Assembly: GCA_016776725.1 (NCBI GenBank)
Contig: JADHSV010000030.1
Location: 1-40,002, forward strand
DNA from: Rhodospirillales bacterium
GTDB taxonomy: Bacteria > Pseudomonadota > Alphaproteobacteria > Rhodospirillales > Shumkoniaceae
Length of the DNA stretch: 40,002 bases
Reading direction: 5' to 3'
Position numbers and translations under genes: made by a program
The notes under the pieces: generated by a model
The model's database searches: none
Seen by the model: the letters and a program-made list of their open reading frames with translations, nothing else
What the model was told of the DNA's origin: nothing
Part shown: in pieces, positions 7,627 through 15,832 of the stretch
How the letters are laid out: the number at the start of each line of letters is the position of its first letter
Position numbering within the stretch: the first letter of the stretch is position 1

Positions 7627-8448
7627 CTAGCCCGACGCCGCGACGGTCGAGCCCGACAGGCTACGCGCGATGAAAAGCGCCGCCCACGTGACCAGTCCGA
7701 GAATGATCGACAGACTGGCGGCGCCGGCGATGTTGGCGTTTAACGTGAACTCGGTGTAGATGGTCATCGGCAGCACATCGATGTTGGTGGCCAATGTGAA
7801 GGCCGTGCCAAACGCGCCCATTGAGGTCGCGAAACAAATAGCACCGGAAGCAATCAGCCCCGGTTTGAGTGCAGGCAGAATGACGTCGCGCACCACCCGC
7901 CAGGGTGAAGCCCCAAGCGAGCGGGCCGCTTCCTCCAATGCCGGATCCAGTTTTTCGGCTGCGGCCATAACGGTCAGGATGACCCGCGGAATAGAAAAAT
8001 ACAGATAACCTATGAACAACCCGGCCATGGAATAGGCAAACACCATTTTGTCGCCGGTCAGCGCCTTGGTTATGCTACCGATCAGACCCTGCCTGCCGGC
8101 CAGCAAAATGACCAGAAAACCAATGACCACGCCGGGGAAGGCCAGCGGAAAGGTGAGCAGCGAGACCAGGGTCTCGCGTCCGGGGAAGCGGTTGCGGACC
8201 AGAAACAGTCCGGCCACGGTAGAGATGATCAGGGCGACCAAAGTAACCCCAACCGACAGCAACACCGTCGCCACCATACTTCCGAAATGCCGTGGCGTCG
8301 TGGCGATGCTGGTATAGGCGGCAAAACCGTTCTCCCCGGTTGCGCCAACCACCGCCAGACGGGCCATGGGCACGATAAAGAAAGCGATGAAAATGATCGC
8401 GGCGGGAAGAATGAGCAAGAACAGCTTCGGATAATCGCGGTGTTGCAT
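7627..8448 (-). CDS. ABC importer inner-membrane permease (first subunit)
   Basis: The 273-residue BPD_transp_1 permease has an EAA loop LEEAARSLGASPWRVV followed by LPALKPGLIASG. The open frame extends 15 codons further upstream to 8493, but I take ATG 8448 (MQHRDYPKLFLL) because an AGAGG ribosome site precedes it. The longer version would also have to read through the strong hairpin at 8478-8502. First membrane segment FLLILPAAIIFIAFFIVPMA, about six in total. It pairs with the neighbouring permease as a heterodimeric channel (PotB/PhnU/UgpA-like). Confidence 0.88.
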   Translation of the reverse strand: MQHRDYPKLFLLILPAAIIFIAFFIVPMARLAVVGATGENGFAAYTSIATTPRHFGSMVATVLLSVGVTLVALIISTVAGLFLVRNRFPGRETLVSLLTFPLAFPGVVIGFLVILLAGRQGLIGSITKALTGDKMVFAYSMAGLFIGYLYFSIPRVILTVMAAAEKLDPALEEAARSLGASPWRVVRDVILPALKPGLIASGAICFATSMGAFGTAFTLATNIDVLPMTIYTEFTLNANIAGAASLSIILGLVTWAALFIARSLSGSTVAASG

Positions 8449-8477
8449 AATGCCTCTGGGACAAATTCGGAAAATGC

Positions 8478-8502
8478 GGGGGCAGCGTATCATGCCGCCC
8501 CC
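8478..8502 (-). promoter_or_regulatory. intercistronic hairpin between binding-protein and permease genes
   Basis: Arms 8478-8486 and 8494-8502 form a 9-bp stem in the minus-strand transcript (GGGGGCGGC with GCTGCCCCC, one G-U pair) around a 7-base loop. It sits between the binding-protein stop (8526) and the first permease start (8448). Such hairpins commonly protect the 5' part of the message or partly terminate transcription, so that the binding protein outnumbers the membrane subunits. No U-run follows, so protection or attenuation fits better than full termination. Confidence 0.6.
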
Positions 8503-8525
8503 ATTTTTTCGTGCCTTCGGAATTA

Positions 8526-9539
8526 CTAACGCACTTCGTTGAGGTACCGTTCCTTGAATGCGTTTTGTACTTTAGCCATTTTGGCGTAATCGAGAGGTTT
8601 CGAACGGGCGTAGTCAGAGGCGGGCAGGAACTTGGCCGCCGCTTCCTTGGACATTGCCGACGCCCGGATTGGGCGCAGGAACGCGTTGGCCCAGACTTTC
8701 TGGCCTTCGGTCGACATGATGAAGTCCAGAATCTTCTTGCCTTTTTCCGGGTTCGGACCGTTTTTGACCAAACTCATCACATAAGGAACAACCACGGTGC
8801 CTTCCTCGGGGATGACGAAGGCGACGTTGGCTTTGTCCTTGTACTTGGCGCGATAAGCATTGAAGTCATAGTCGAACAGAATCGGAATTTCACCGGAAAG
8901 CACACGGGCGTAGGACGTCTGCTTGGGTACAATCGGATCGTTCTTGCCCAAATCCTTGAAGTACTGGATGCCAGCGTCGAAGTTGTCGAGGCTGCCGCCC
9001 ATGGCGCGATTAACCGCCACGGCACCGGCGTAACCGACGAACGCGGACGACGGATCAAGGTAACCAACCATGCCTTTGTAGTCAGGCTTCAGAAGGTCTT
9101 TCCACGATTTCGGCACCGGTTTGCCTTCCAGCGCATCGATGTTTACGAAAAGCCCCAGCGTACCGGAATGGATGGTGAACCATTTGCCGTCGGGATCTTT
9201 CAGACCGGCGGGGATTTCATCAAAATGTGCCGGCTTGTAAGCGCTGACCACGCCTTTCTCGCCAGCCTGAATGCCGAACGAAACGCCATAGTAGGCGACA
9301 TCGGCCACGGGGCTGCCCTTTTCCGCCAGCAATTGTGACAGGGTTTGACCCGAGTTCTTGTTGTCGTGTGGAATGTCATATCCGAGGTGTTTCTTGATGC
9401 TTTTCAGCTGCGATGCCCAATCGGCCCATTGCGGCGGGCAATTGTAGCAGATGGCATCTGCCGCCTGAGCCTTGATGACGTTTCCGCTAACCACCAGGGC
9501 CGTACTTAACAAAAGTGCTTTAAGAAATTTTCTTGTCAT
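8526..9539 (-). CDS. periplasmic substrate-binding protein of the ABC importer
   Basis: The 337-residue protein begins with a Sec signal peptide (MTRKFLKALLLST, core, cut near AQA-AD). The mature part is an extracellular solute-binding fold of the PotD/AfuA/PhnS kind: it has VADVAYYGVSFG, a first-lobe hinge around HSGTLGLFVNIDAL, KSWKDLLKPDYKGMVGYLDP, and near the end the conserved FIMSTEGQKVWAN. An unusual CYNCPP after the mature N-terminus holds two Cys that could form a disulfide. AGGAGG lies 9 bases before the ATG. It follows the lacI-type gene by 51 bp. The ligand is unknown. The operon's GpdQ-like enzyme points to a phosphodiester such as a glycerophosphodiester, but this is inference. 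Confidence 0.85.
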   Translation of the reverse strand: MTRKFLKALLLSTALVVSGNVIKAQAADAICYNCPPQWADWASQLKSIKKHLGYDIPHDNKNSGQTLSQLLAEKGSPVADVAYYGVSFGIQAGEKGVVSAYKPAHFDEIPAGLKDPDGKWFTIHSGTLGLFVNIDALEGKPVPKSWKDLLKPDYKGMVGYLDPSSAFVGYAGAVAVNRAMGGSLDNFDAGIQYFKDLGKNDPIVPKQTSYARVLSGEIPILFDYDFNAYRAKYKDKANVAFVIPEEGTVVVPYVMSLVKNGPNPEKGKKILDFIMSTEGQKVWANAFLRPIRASAMSKEAAAKFLPASDYARSKPLDYAKMAKVQNAFKERYLNEVR

Positions 9540-9590
9540 TTCCGAGGCCTCCTCTTCGTGGGTTGGAAGGGGTTACGAAGATCGGCGGGG

Positions 9591-10607
9591 TTAGCTTGGA
9601 GCCGGTCCCGCAGATTCTCCAGGGCGATAGGTGTGTGGCAGGATCTTCGTGATTGGGCTCTCCTTGCCCGCGAGGCGATCCAGCAATTGCTGGGTAGCCA
9701 CTCGTCCCATCTCGTGCGACGGCTGGATAACCGTGGCGAGGGTGGGATGCAGGTGGGTTCCGACGGCGATACCATCGAAACCGATAACTGAAACATCTTT
9801 CGGCACGTCCAATCCCATGCGGCCAAGGACGCCTATCACCGAAATTGCGAGCAGATCGTTGGAACAGAAAAGGGCGGTCGGCGCCGTCGCCCGATCGGCG
9901 TAGATCGGAACCAGCGCCTCTTCCACATTCGGGTCAACGAAATCGACTTCCAAGATCAATGGTGCGGGAAGGCCGCGCCCAACAACGCCGTCGACAAAGC
10001 CGTCGCACCGCGCGACGGCGCGATCAGACGCCGCAAAACTACCGGAAACCATGCCCAGCCGTTGGTGCCCAAGCCCGATCAGGGTTTGCGCCACTTCGCG
10101 ACCGGCGGCGACGTTATCGACGGTGACGGTGGGATGTTCGCTGGCGCTTGGCAAATTATAGATCAGGATGCAGGGAACGCCCGCTGAATCAAGAATTTCC
10201 AGAGCCGCATTATTCATCGGGTCTGCGATGGTCAAAATCACGCCGTCTACCCGATAGTCCAGCAGCGTGCCAATGGTCCTAACCTCGTCGTCCGGGGAAT
10301 AGTCGGTTGAGGTGAACATCAGGGTATAGCCGCGTGCCCGGGCCTCGGCATTGATGCCGGCCACCGCATCGGCAAACACAGGATTGGAAAGTGAAGGGAT
10401 GACAACGCCCAAAGAGCGCGTGTGGGATGTGGAAAGGCTACGGCCGACGGCGTTGGGCCGGAACCCCAGGTCGCGGATAGCGGCGCGCACAAATTTGGCG
10501 GTTTCCTCGCTAACCTTACCGGTGTTGTTGACCAATCGCGAAACTGTGGCGACGGAAACGCCCGCCCGGCTTGCCACGTCCCGGATTGTTGCCGTCGTTT
10601 CGGTCAT
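9591..10607 (-). CDS. LacI-family transcriptional regulator of the transporter operon
   Basis: The 338-residue repressor has the LacI helix-turn-helix and hinge: TIRDVASRAGVSVATVSRLV (about 7-26), then the FRPNAVGRSLSTS hinge-helix region and a periplasmic-binding-protein-like effector domain starting SLGVVIPSLSNPVFADAV. The C-terminal core ends with IQPSHEMGRVATQQLLDRL, the usual dimer-interface helix. It is the first gene of the minus-strand operon, so repression by its product should be autoregulatory. The two perfect palindromes at 10652-10686 lie 45-80 bp upstream of its ATG and match the TGTAACCGGTTACA type of LacI-family operator with a central CG. The effector is probably the transported compound or a breakdown product. 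Confidence 0.9.
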   Translation of the reverse strand: MTETTATIRDVASRAGVSVATVSRLVNNTGKVSEETAKFVRAAIRDLGFRPNAVGRSLSTSHTRSLGVVIPSLSNPVFADAVAGINAEARARGYTLMFTSTDYSPDDEVRTIGTLLDYRVDGVILTIADPMNNAALEILDSAGVPCILIYNLPSASEHPTVTVDNVAAGREVAQTLIGLGHQRLGMVSGSFAASDRAVARCDGFVDGVVGRGLPAPLILEVDFVDPNVEEALVPIYADRATAPTALFCSNDLLAISVIGVLGRMGLDVPKDVSVIGFDGIAVGTHLHPTLATVIQPSHEMGRVATQQLLDRLAGKESPITKILPHTYRPGESAGPAPS

Positions 10608-10651
10608 CTGGCCTATCCCTCGAAATGTCGGAACTAAACCACAAACTCGAA

Positions 10652-10665
10652 TGTAACCGGTTACA
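10652..10665. promoter_or_regulatory. LacI-type operator 1 (TGTAACCGGTTACA)
   Basis: This is a perfect 14-bp palindrome with the central CpG typical of LacI-family operators. It lies upstream of the regulator gene. Its centre is exactly 21 bp from that of operator 2, putting both on the same face of the helix. Confidence 0.85.
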
Positions 10666-10672
10666 CTATGAA

Positions 10673-10686
10673 TGTAACCGGTTACA
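10673..10686. promoter_or_regulatory. LacI-type operator 2 (TGTAACCGGTTACA, extended to 16 bp)
   Basis: This is the second perfect copy of the same palindrome, extended by one pair to ATGTAACCGGTTACAT at 10672-10687. Together with operator 1 and the half-site at 10694 it forms an array with a 21-bp period. Confidence 0.85.
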
Positions 10687-10690
10687 TCAC

Positions 10691-10698
10691 GAATGTAA
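10691..10698. promoter_or_regulatory. third, degenerate operator half-site (GAATGTAA)
   Basis: GAATGTAA recurs with TGTAA at 10652, 10673 and 10694, exactly 21 bp apart. The third copy keeps only the left half of the palindrome and continues as ATAGCG, so it is either a decayed operator or a weak half-site. Confidence 0.5.
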
Positions 10699-10751
10699 AT
10701 AGCGATCCTTCTTTCAATCTACCGGCCATTACTTGGGATCGTCAGCGCCGT

Positions 10752-12053
10752 TTAACGTTCTTCCAGCGCCGAATCCATGGCGTAAAGGAAGGGGGTCAGC
10801 AGGTATTCCAGAACCGTGCGCTCGCCGGTCAGAATGCTGGCCATGATCTGCATTCCCGGATAAAGCTGATAGCGGACCGGGCCACGTTCGAAGTACGTTT
10901 GCTCGGTCTCCAGCCGCACCTTGTAAAAGGCCTGGCCCTGCTGGGTAATTACGGTATCGGGGCTGACAACCGTTACCGTGCCGTCCAGACTGCCGAAGCG
11001 AACGGCATCGGGCGAGGCCAGTTTGAGGCGCGCCACCTGCCCCGGTCTTACGTATCCGATGTCCTGAATGGGCAGGCGCGCCTCCACGACCAGACGGTCC
11101 TCGCCTGGAACGATTTCCACAACGTCGCCGCCGGGCCGCACGACACCGCCGCGCGTGACCACGTGCAAGGTCTTGACCACGCCATCCACCGGTGAGCGCA
11201 GAGTGGTTCGCTTGAGGCTGTCCTCGAATTTTCCCAGCCGCTGGTTCAATTCGTTAAGCCTGCGCCGTTTGTCTTCCAGTTCCTGCCGCGCTTCTTCGGC
11301 AAACACGGTTCCGATGCCGTCCAGTTCGGCGCGCGCCTCTTTCAATGCCGCGTGCGAGCGCTTCAAGGCCACATTGTCTTCTTCGATGCGCCCCTTGAGG
11401 CGGCTGGCGTCCTTCAATAGATCCAGATGGATGTAGCGGTTCGTCAATTTGTCCTTCAATAACTCCTCGCTGATGGCAATTTGTTCATCGAGAAGTTTCA
11501 GGCTGCTTTTCTGGTTTTTAATGCGCGCCGTAATCTCGCGGATGTCCTGTTTGCGCTAGGCGATACTTTCATTCTGACGGGCGAACCGGCTTCGCAGGCT
11601 ATTGCGCCGGGCTTTGAAAAAGTCCATGGCCTGCGCTACGAGATCCACCCGATTGGCCACCAGATCAGCGGCGAAATCCGGCTCTTCCGCCCCCGTTGCC
11701 TCGGCTTCAAGGCGCGCAATCTCAACCCGAAGGGCGGTGACGTTGATCTGAAGTTCGCCCACGTCGGCGCCACTGGCGGTGGCTTCCAGCACGACAATGG
11801 GCTGGTCCTTTTTGACCGGCTCGCCCTCACGCACCAGAATTTCGCTGACAATTCCGCCTTCCAGATGCTGGACCGTCTTGATCTGGCTGAACGGCACTAC
11901 CTCGCCCATGGCCATGCTGACCACATCGAGCTTGCCCCAGTACGCCCACGCCCCAACCGCCGCGCACATGGCAATGCACAGAAGAAAGAACATATGCGGC
12001 GCCCAGCCGGTCTGGCGGTCCGTGGCCCGTCTGCTGTGACCCGTCTCGTTCAC
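10752..12053 (-). pseudogene. HlyD-family type I secretion adaptor interrupted by one in-frame amber codon
   Basis: Read through, this is a 433-codon membrane-fusion protein of normal length: a short cytoplasmic N-terminus, one membrane helix (about 20-40), biotinyl-lipoyl-like GEVVPFSQIKTVQHLEGGIV (about 50-69), a long coiled-coil hairpin, and the C-terminal half with LRSPVDGVVKTLHVVTRGGV and a PrtE/HlyD-type end. TAG at 11556-11558 (codon 166, context NESIA-stop-RKQDI) breaks the coiled coil. The frame is the same on both sides, with no insertion or deletion. A single C-to-T change from CAG (Gln) would account for it. The second half could restart only at poor codons such as TTG 11459. It overlaps the ABC gene start-to-stop by 4 bp (ATGA). 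Alternatives are a sequencing error or amber suppression. Confidence 0.85.
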
Positions 12054-13735
12054 GACACACCTGCCGCATCGCTGCTTTCAACCGGGCGCGGAGGCGTCGT
12101 AATGCGCGGGATCGGCTTGACATCAAGATCGAGCATCACACTTGCCCCCTTGACGATCCCCGGGTCGTGGGAAATGACAATGATGGTGCTACCCTGCCGG
12201 GCGAGTTCGCCCATGACCCGTGAAACGGCCGCGCAGCCGTCCTTGTCCATGCCTTCCATGGGCTCGTCGAAAATGGCCACCTTGCCGCCGGTCGTCAGCG
12301 CCCGGGCCAGGGCCAGACGCCGTCGGGTTCCCAGCGAAAGGCTGTCGCCGTTGTTGGTGAGGGGTTCGTCGAAGCCTTTGTTGGTTTCGTCAAGGAATTG
12401 GCGCAAGCCCACCATGTCGATCAACTCGTTCAGGCGATCCATGTCCATGTCGGGGGCGCTGGTGCGCAGGTTTTCCTCGATGGTCGCGTTCAGAAACGCC
12501 GGTTCCTGGGGCAGGTACATGATCTGCTTTCGCCACCATTCGGGAACGGATTGCCGAAGGTCCAGCCCGTCGGCCAGAATCTGCCCTCGCGTCGGTTCCA
12601 GAACCCCTGCCAGAAGTCGCGCCAAGGTCGTCTTCCCGGTGCTGTTGCCGCCGGTAACCAGAAGCACCGAACCCGGCGCCAGGGTCAATGAGAGGGATTC
12701 GAACAACGGGCTGCTGGCGCCCGTAAAGCCAAACGCCAGATCGCGAAGTTCCAGCCCGCCGGTGTACTGGCTTTTGGCCGAACCGGTGGTGGCCTCGACG
12801 GGAATGCGGGCAAATTCGGTGATCAGGTTCAGGGACTGGCGGGCCTTGGCGAACACCTCGCCTAACTGAGCAAAGCGGGTCAGCGGCATGAGTGCGCGCG
12901 AGGCCAGGATGTTGGCGCCGATCATGGCGCCCACCGTCATCTCGCCCTTGACCACCAAAGTCGCGCCAACGGCGATAATCGCCACGTTCATCAGGGCCGC
13001 CGACGTCTGGCCCAGTGACTGCACGAACCCCTGACGGTTGACGATGCGCGAGCGCAAACCCTGCACCATTCGCGACTGATTGGCCCAGGCCATATTGAGG
13101 AAATTGCCGGCATTAAAAGCGCGCACTGTATCGGCGTGATGCACCGCCGTTCCCACCAGATTGTTGCCCGCGCTCGAGGCGTGAACCATTTCGCGGGTCG
13201 GCTTGCGCAGGCTCATCAGGCTGACGGTGGCGACCAGGAACGCGCCCACCAGAAACAGCGTGGCGACCCCGGCCAGAATGGGGTTCAGCAAAAACAGAAC
13301 GGCGATGTACAAAAAGGCGAACGGCACATCGAGAACGGCCCCGATATTGGGTGCGCTGTAGGCCGTTTCCACGGCGTTGAGCCCACTCATGACCTCGCGG
13401 CTGATGCCCGGCGGCACGCGCTCCAGCGACGCCGTTTTGGCTCCCGTCAGAACTGCGTAACCGGCGGCCGACATTTTCTCGTCCGGCCCGGCGCTGATAC
13501 CGCGGGCCAGCGCAATGCGCACCTGCCTGAAGGCGAATTCCAGACCAACCGCCAGGATCACCCCGGTGGTCAGGGTAATCAGTGTCCCGTCCACCCCGTG
13601 GGCCACGTAACGGTTCAGAACCTGAATGACGAACAGCGGGCTGGCCAGCGCCAGCATGTTGGCCAGAAAGGACGCAACCAGCAATTCCGCGGCAATCCCG
13701 GGCCGCGACATAAGCCGCCTGAACATCTCCTTCAT
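12050..13735 (-). CDS. type I secretion system permease/ATPase (PrtD/LapB-like ABC exporter)
   Basis: The 561-residue half-size exporter has a membrane domain (about 15-300, with segments near 20-45, 55-70, 135-175 and 245-265) fused to an ATPase domain. Walker A is GGNSTGKT (362-369), the Q-loop is YLPQEPAF, Walker B is VAIFDEP (Asp490-Glu491) and the His-switch is ISHD (His523). The ABC signature is unusual, LSLGTRRR at 466-473 instead of LSGGQ. There is no C39 peptidase domain at the N-terminus. With the adaptor encoded next it should export a protein through a TolC-like channel, but no RTX-type substrate and no outer-membrane factor is encoded here. Confidence 0.85.
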   Translation of the reverse strand: MKEMFRRLMSRPGIAAELLVASFLANMLALASPLFVIQVLNRYVAHGVDGTLITLTTGVILAVGLEFAFRQVRIALARGISAGPDEKMSAAGYAVLTGAKTASLERVPPGISREVMSGLNAVETAYSAPNIGAVLDVPFAFLYIAVLFLLNPILAGVATLFLVGAFLVATVSLMSLRKPTREMVHASSAGNNLVGTAVHHADTVRAFNAGNFLNMAWANQSRMVQGLRSRIVNRQGFVQSLGQTSAALMNVAIIAVGATLVVKGEMTVGAMIGANILASRALMPLTRFAQLGEVFAKARQSLNLITEFARIPVEATTGSAKSQYTGGLELRDLAFGFTGASSPLFESLSLTLAPGSVLLVTGGNSTGKTTLARLLAGVLEPTRGQILADGLDLRQSVPEWWRKQIMYLPQEPAFLNATIEENLRTSAPDMDMDRLNELIDMVGLRQFLDETNKGFDEPLTNNGDSLSLGTRRRLALARALTTGGKVAIFDEPMEGMDKDGCAAVSRVMGELARQGSTIIVISHDPGIVKGASVMLDLDVKPIPRITTPPRPVESSDAAGVS

Positions 13736-13789
13736 CGGCGTAACCTCAATGGCCTCAAACGCTTAAGCCGTTTTAGCATAGCACAGGTT

Positions 13790-14557
13790 TCACCGCCCAA
13801 CGAATTTGGCCGGGCGTTTTTCCGTAAACGCGGTACGGCCTTCGGTGGCGTCTTCGGTGCCCATACAGATGGCTTGCAGGTCGCGCTCGTAGCGGATGGC
13901 GTCTTCAAGGGGCATGGACTGGGCGGCCCGCAAATTCGCCTTGCCGCATTGCGCGGCGATGGGCGCGCGCTGGGCGATCGTTGCGGCCATCTCGAGCGCC
14001 TTGGCCATAAGATCGTCGGGCTCACCCACTTCGGAAACCAGCCCCCAGGCCAGCGCCTTTTCGGCCGTGATCGGATCGCCGGTAAAGATCATGGTCGCGG
14101 CATTGCTTTGGCCCACGGAATTCAACAAAAACGCCGCCACGCCGCCGCCGCCGACCCAGCCCAGCTTGATTTCCGGCGCGCCGAATTTGGCGTTGGCCGC
14201 CGCGATGCGGATATCGCAAATCAGGGACAACTCAAGCCCGCCACCCAGCACATAGCCGTTGACCGCGGCGATGATCGGTTTGCGCATGCCACGCAGGGCG
14301 TCGCAATAATCGGCGCGGTTCCTGAATTCCCAGGGCGTTGCGTAGTCATCCAGGGTTTCAATATCGGAGCCGCAGCAAAACGCCTTTTCCCCGGTTCCGG
14401 TGAGGATGACCACACGAATGTTGTCGTCGGCATCTATGGCGGTTACCGCGTCGATCAGCTGGAGCGCCATGTCGGGTGTCATGGCGTTGTATTTTTCAGG
14501 GCGGTCGATGGTGATAACCGCGATATGCGGATGGGTCGTTAAATCGGTGATGATCAT
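13790..14557 (-). CDS. enoyl-CoA hydratase/isomerase family protein
   Basis: The 255-residue crotonase-fold protein has the CoA-binding and oxyanion elements GEKAFCCGSDI (about 56-66) and VNGYVLGGGLELSLICD (about 99-115). Both catalytic Glu positions of enoyl-CoA hydratases are present, Glu109 in GGGLEL and Glu129 in GAPEIKLG. The following WVGGGGVAAF is glycine-rich but otherwise typical. The C-terminal EGRTAFTEKRPAKF is the usual CoA-contact tail. Its ATG overlaps the stop of the CoA-transferase gene by 4 bp, so the two probably act in one acyl-CoA pathway. Which acid is processed cannot be told. Confidence 0.88.
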   Translation of the reverse strand: MIITDLTTHPHIAVITIDRPEKYNAMTPDMALQLIDAVTAIDADDNIRVVILTGTGEKAFCCGSDIETLDDYATPWEFRNRADYCDALRGMRKPIIAAVNGYVLGGGLELSLICDIRIAAANAKFGAPEIKLGWVGGGGVAAFLLNSVGQSNAATMIFTGDPITAEKALAWGLVSEVGEPDDLMAKALEMAATIAQRAPIAAQCGKANLRAAQSMPLEDAIRYERDLQAICMGTEDATEGRTAFTEKRPAKFVGR

Positions 14558-15753
14558 GTCGAAGTTTCCTTAATCACGCCGTCGCTGATCAGGCGGTCAA
14601 TTGTGGCCGCCTCGTAGCCGATTTCCGCCAGCACCTCTCGCGTATGCTGACCGACCAAGGGCGCGCCGTAACGCACACTGGCGGGCGTTTCGCTGAATTG
14701 ATAGGGGAAAGCGGGCGCGGAGACCTTGCCTTCCGTCGGATGATCGTAAGACAAAAACGTGCCGTTATGCACAATTTGCGGATCGTTCAGAAGGTCAGCG
14801 TACCCGTAAACGGGCCCGGCCCAGATGTTATAGGGTGCGAAAAGCTCGATCCATTCGTCGGTGGTTCTGGCTTTCAGATGATCGCGGCACAGGGCGAAAA
14901 TCTCATCGCGGCGCGCAAACGTGTCGATTTCGTCGTCCATGGCCGACAGGCGCGGCTCATCAAATACGTCCCCCAGATCCTTCATTTTGGGAAACGCCAG
15001 GGTCATGAAACCGCTTTTGGTTTCAAACACGCCGTAGGGGGCGCGGATGTACACGTGGGCATGAGGCTCGGCGCTGCGTTTTTGCTCGACCCCGGCCAGA
15101 TAGACCGACAACTCCTGCATCTGCAAGGTGACGATGGCGTCCAGCATGTTGACGCGAACGGACTGCCCCTCGCCCGTTCTTTCCCGGTGCAACAGGGCGG
15201 CCAGCACCGCTTCAAAGGCGGTCGAAGCGGCAACGGCGTCGACAATATACTGGCCCGACGGGCTGGGCGGTTCGCCCTCGCGCCCCGTGCTCAGCATGGC
15301 CCCGCTCATGGCCTGCAGCAGCAAATCCTGGCCGGGGCGCTGAACATAGGGCCCATCCTCGCCGTAACCGGAAATGGACACATAAATCAGCGCAGGGTTG
15401 ATGGCCTTTAGCGTCTCGTAATCGACACCCAACCGCCCGGCCACGCCGGGCCGGTAATTTTGCAAGAAGACGTCGGCATTCTTGACCAGATCATAGAGCG
15501 CCTGCTTGCCCGCCTCGGCCTTCAGATCGACCGCGATGCTCTTCTTGTTGCGGTTAAGCGACATGAACGAGACGTTGATTTCGTTGCCGCGCGCGCCACC
15601 GGCGGCCACATGGCGCTGCCACTCGCCCGTAACCGGCTCGACCTTGATAACGTCGGCCCCCAAATCCCCCAGCCGCTGCGCCGCAAACGGCCCCGACATG
15701 GCGATACTGCAATCAAGTATTTTGTACCCTTCAAGAACAGACTTCACCGGCAT
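14554..15753 (-). CDS. family III CoA-transferase (CaiB/BaiF type)
   Basis: The 399-residue protein has class III features: the N-terminal GYKILDCSIAMSGPFAAQRL, GADVIKVEP (about 33-40), SLNRNKKSIAVDLK (about 65-78) and LLLQAMSGAMLSTG. A VDAVAAST segment has Asp172 at the place of the nucleophilic Asp of formyl-CoA transferase (Asp169 there). These enzymes move CoA between carboxylates, forming acyl-CoA without ATP. Coupling with the downstream enoyl-CoA hydratase suggests activation then hydration of an organic acid, as in carnitine or similar catabolism. The donor and acceptor are unknown. Confidence 0.9.
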   Translation of the reverse strand: MPVKSVLEGYKILDCSIAMSGPFAAQRLGDLGADVIKVEPVTGEWQRHVAAGGARGNEINVSFMSLNRNKKSIAVDLKAEAGKQALYDLVKNADVFLQNYRPGVAGRLGVDYETLKAINPALIYVSISGYGEDGPYVQRPGQDLLLQAMSGAMLSTGREGEPPSPSGQYIVDAVAASTAFEAVLAALLHRERTGEGQSVRVNMLDAIVTLQMQELSVYLAGVEQKRSAEPHAHVYIRAPYGVFETKSGFMTLAFPKMKDLGDVFDEPRLSAMDDEIDTFARRDEIFALCRDHLKARTTDEWIELFAPYNIWAGPVYGYADLLNDPQIVHNGTFLSYDHPTEGKVSAPAFPYQFSETPASVRYGAPLVGQHTREVLAEIGYEAATIDRLISDGVIKETST

Positions 15754-15832
15754 ACCCGCGCCCCTGACAAATCATTAAAAAATCAAGATTGCCAGCATAC
15801 CGGCAACGAAGCGGCACGCCAGTGGGAATGTT

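Noticed and set aside
10752-12053. Two separate small HlyD-like genes instead of one interrupted gene
   Set aside because: The frame is continuous, codons between the stop and the next start still read as coiled coil, and the second part has no ribosome site or ATG.
11481-12869. Long plus-strand frame (462 codons) across the secretion genes
   Set aside because: It is antisense to the HlyD-like and ABC genes. Its composition is what the complement of a GC-rich gene gives, and it matches no family.
13136-14542. 468-codon plus-strand frame across the ABC and enoyl-CoA hydratase genes
   Set aside because: Antisense to two well supported genes, His/Gln/Arg-rich and without a domain.
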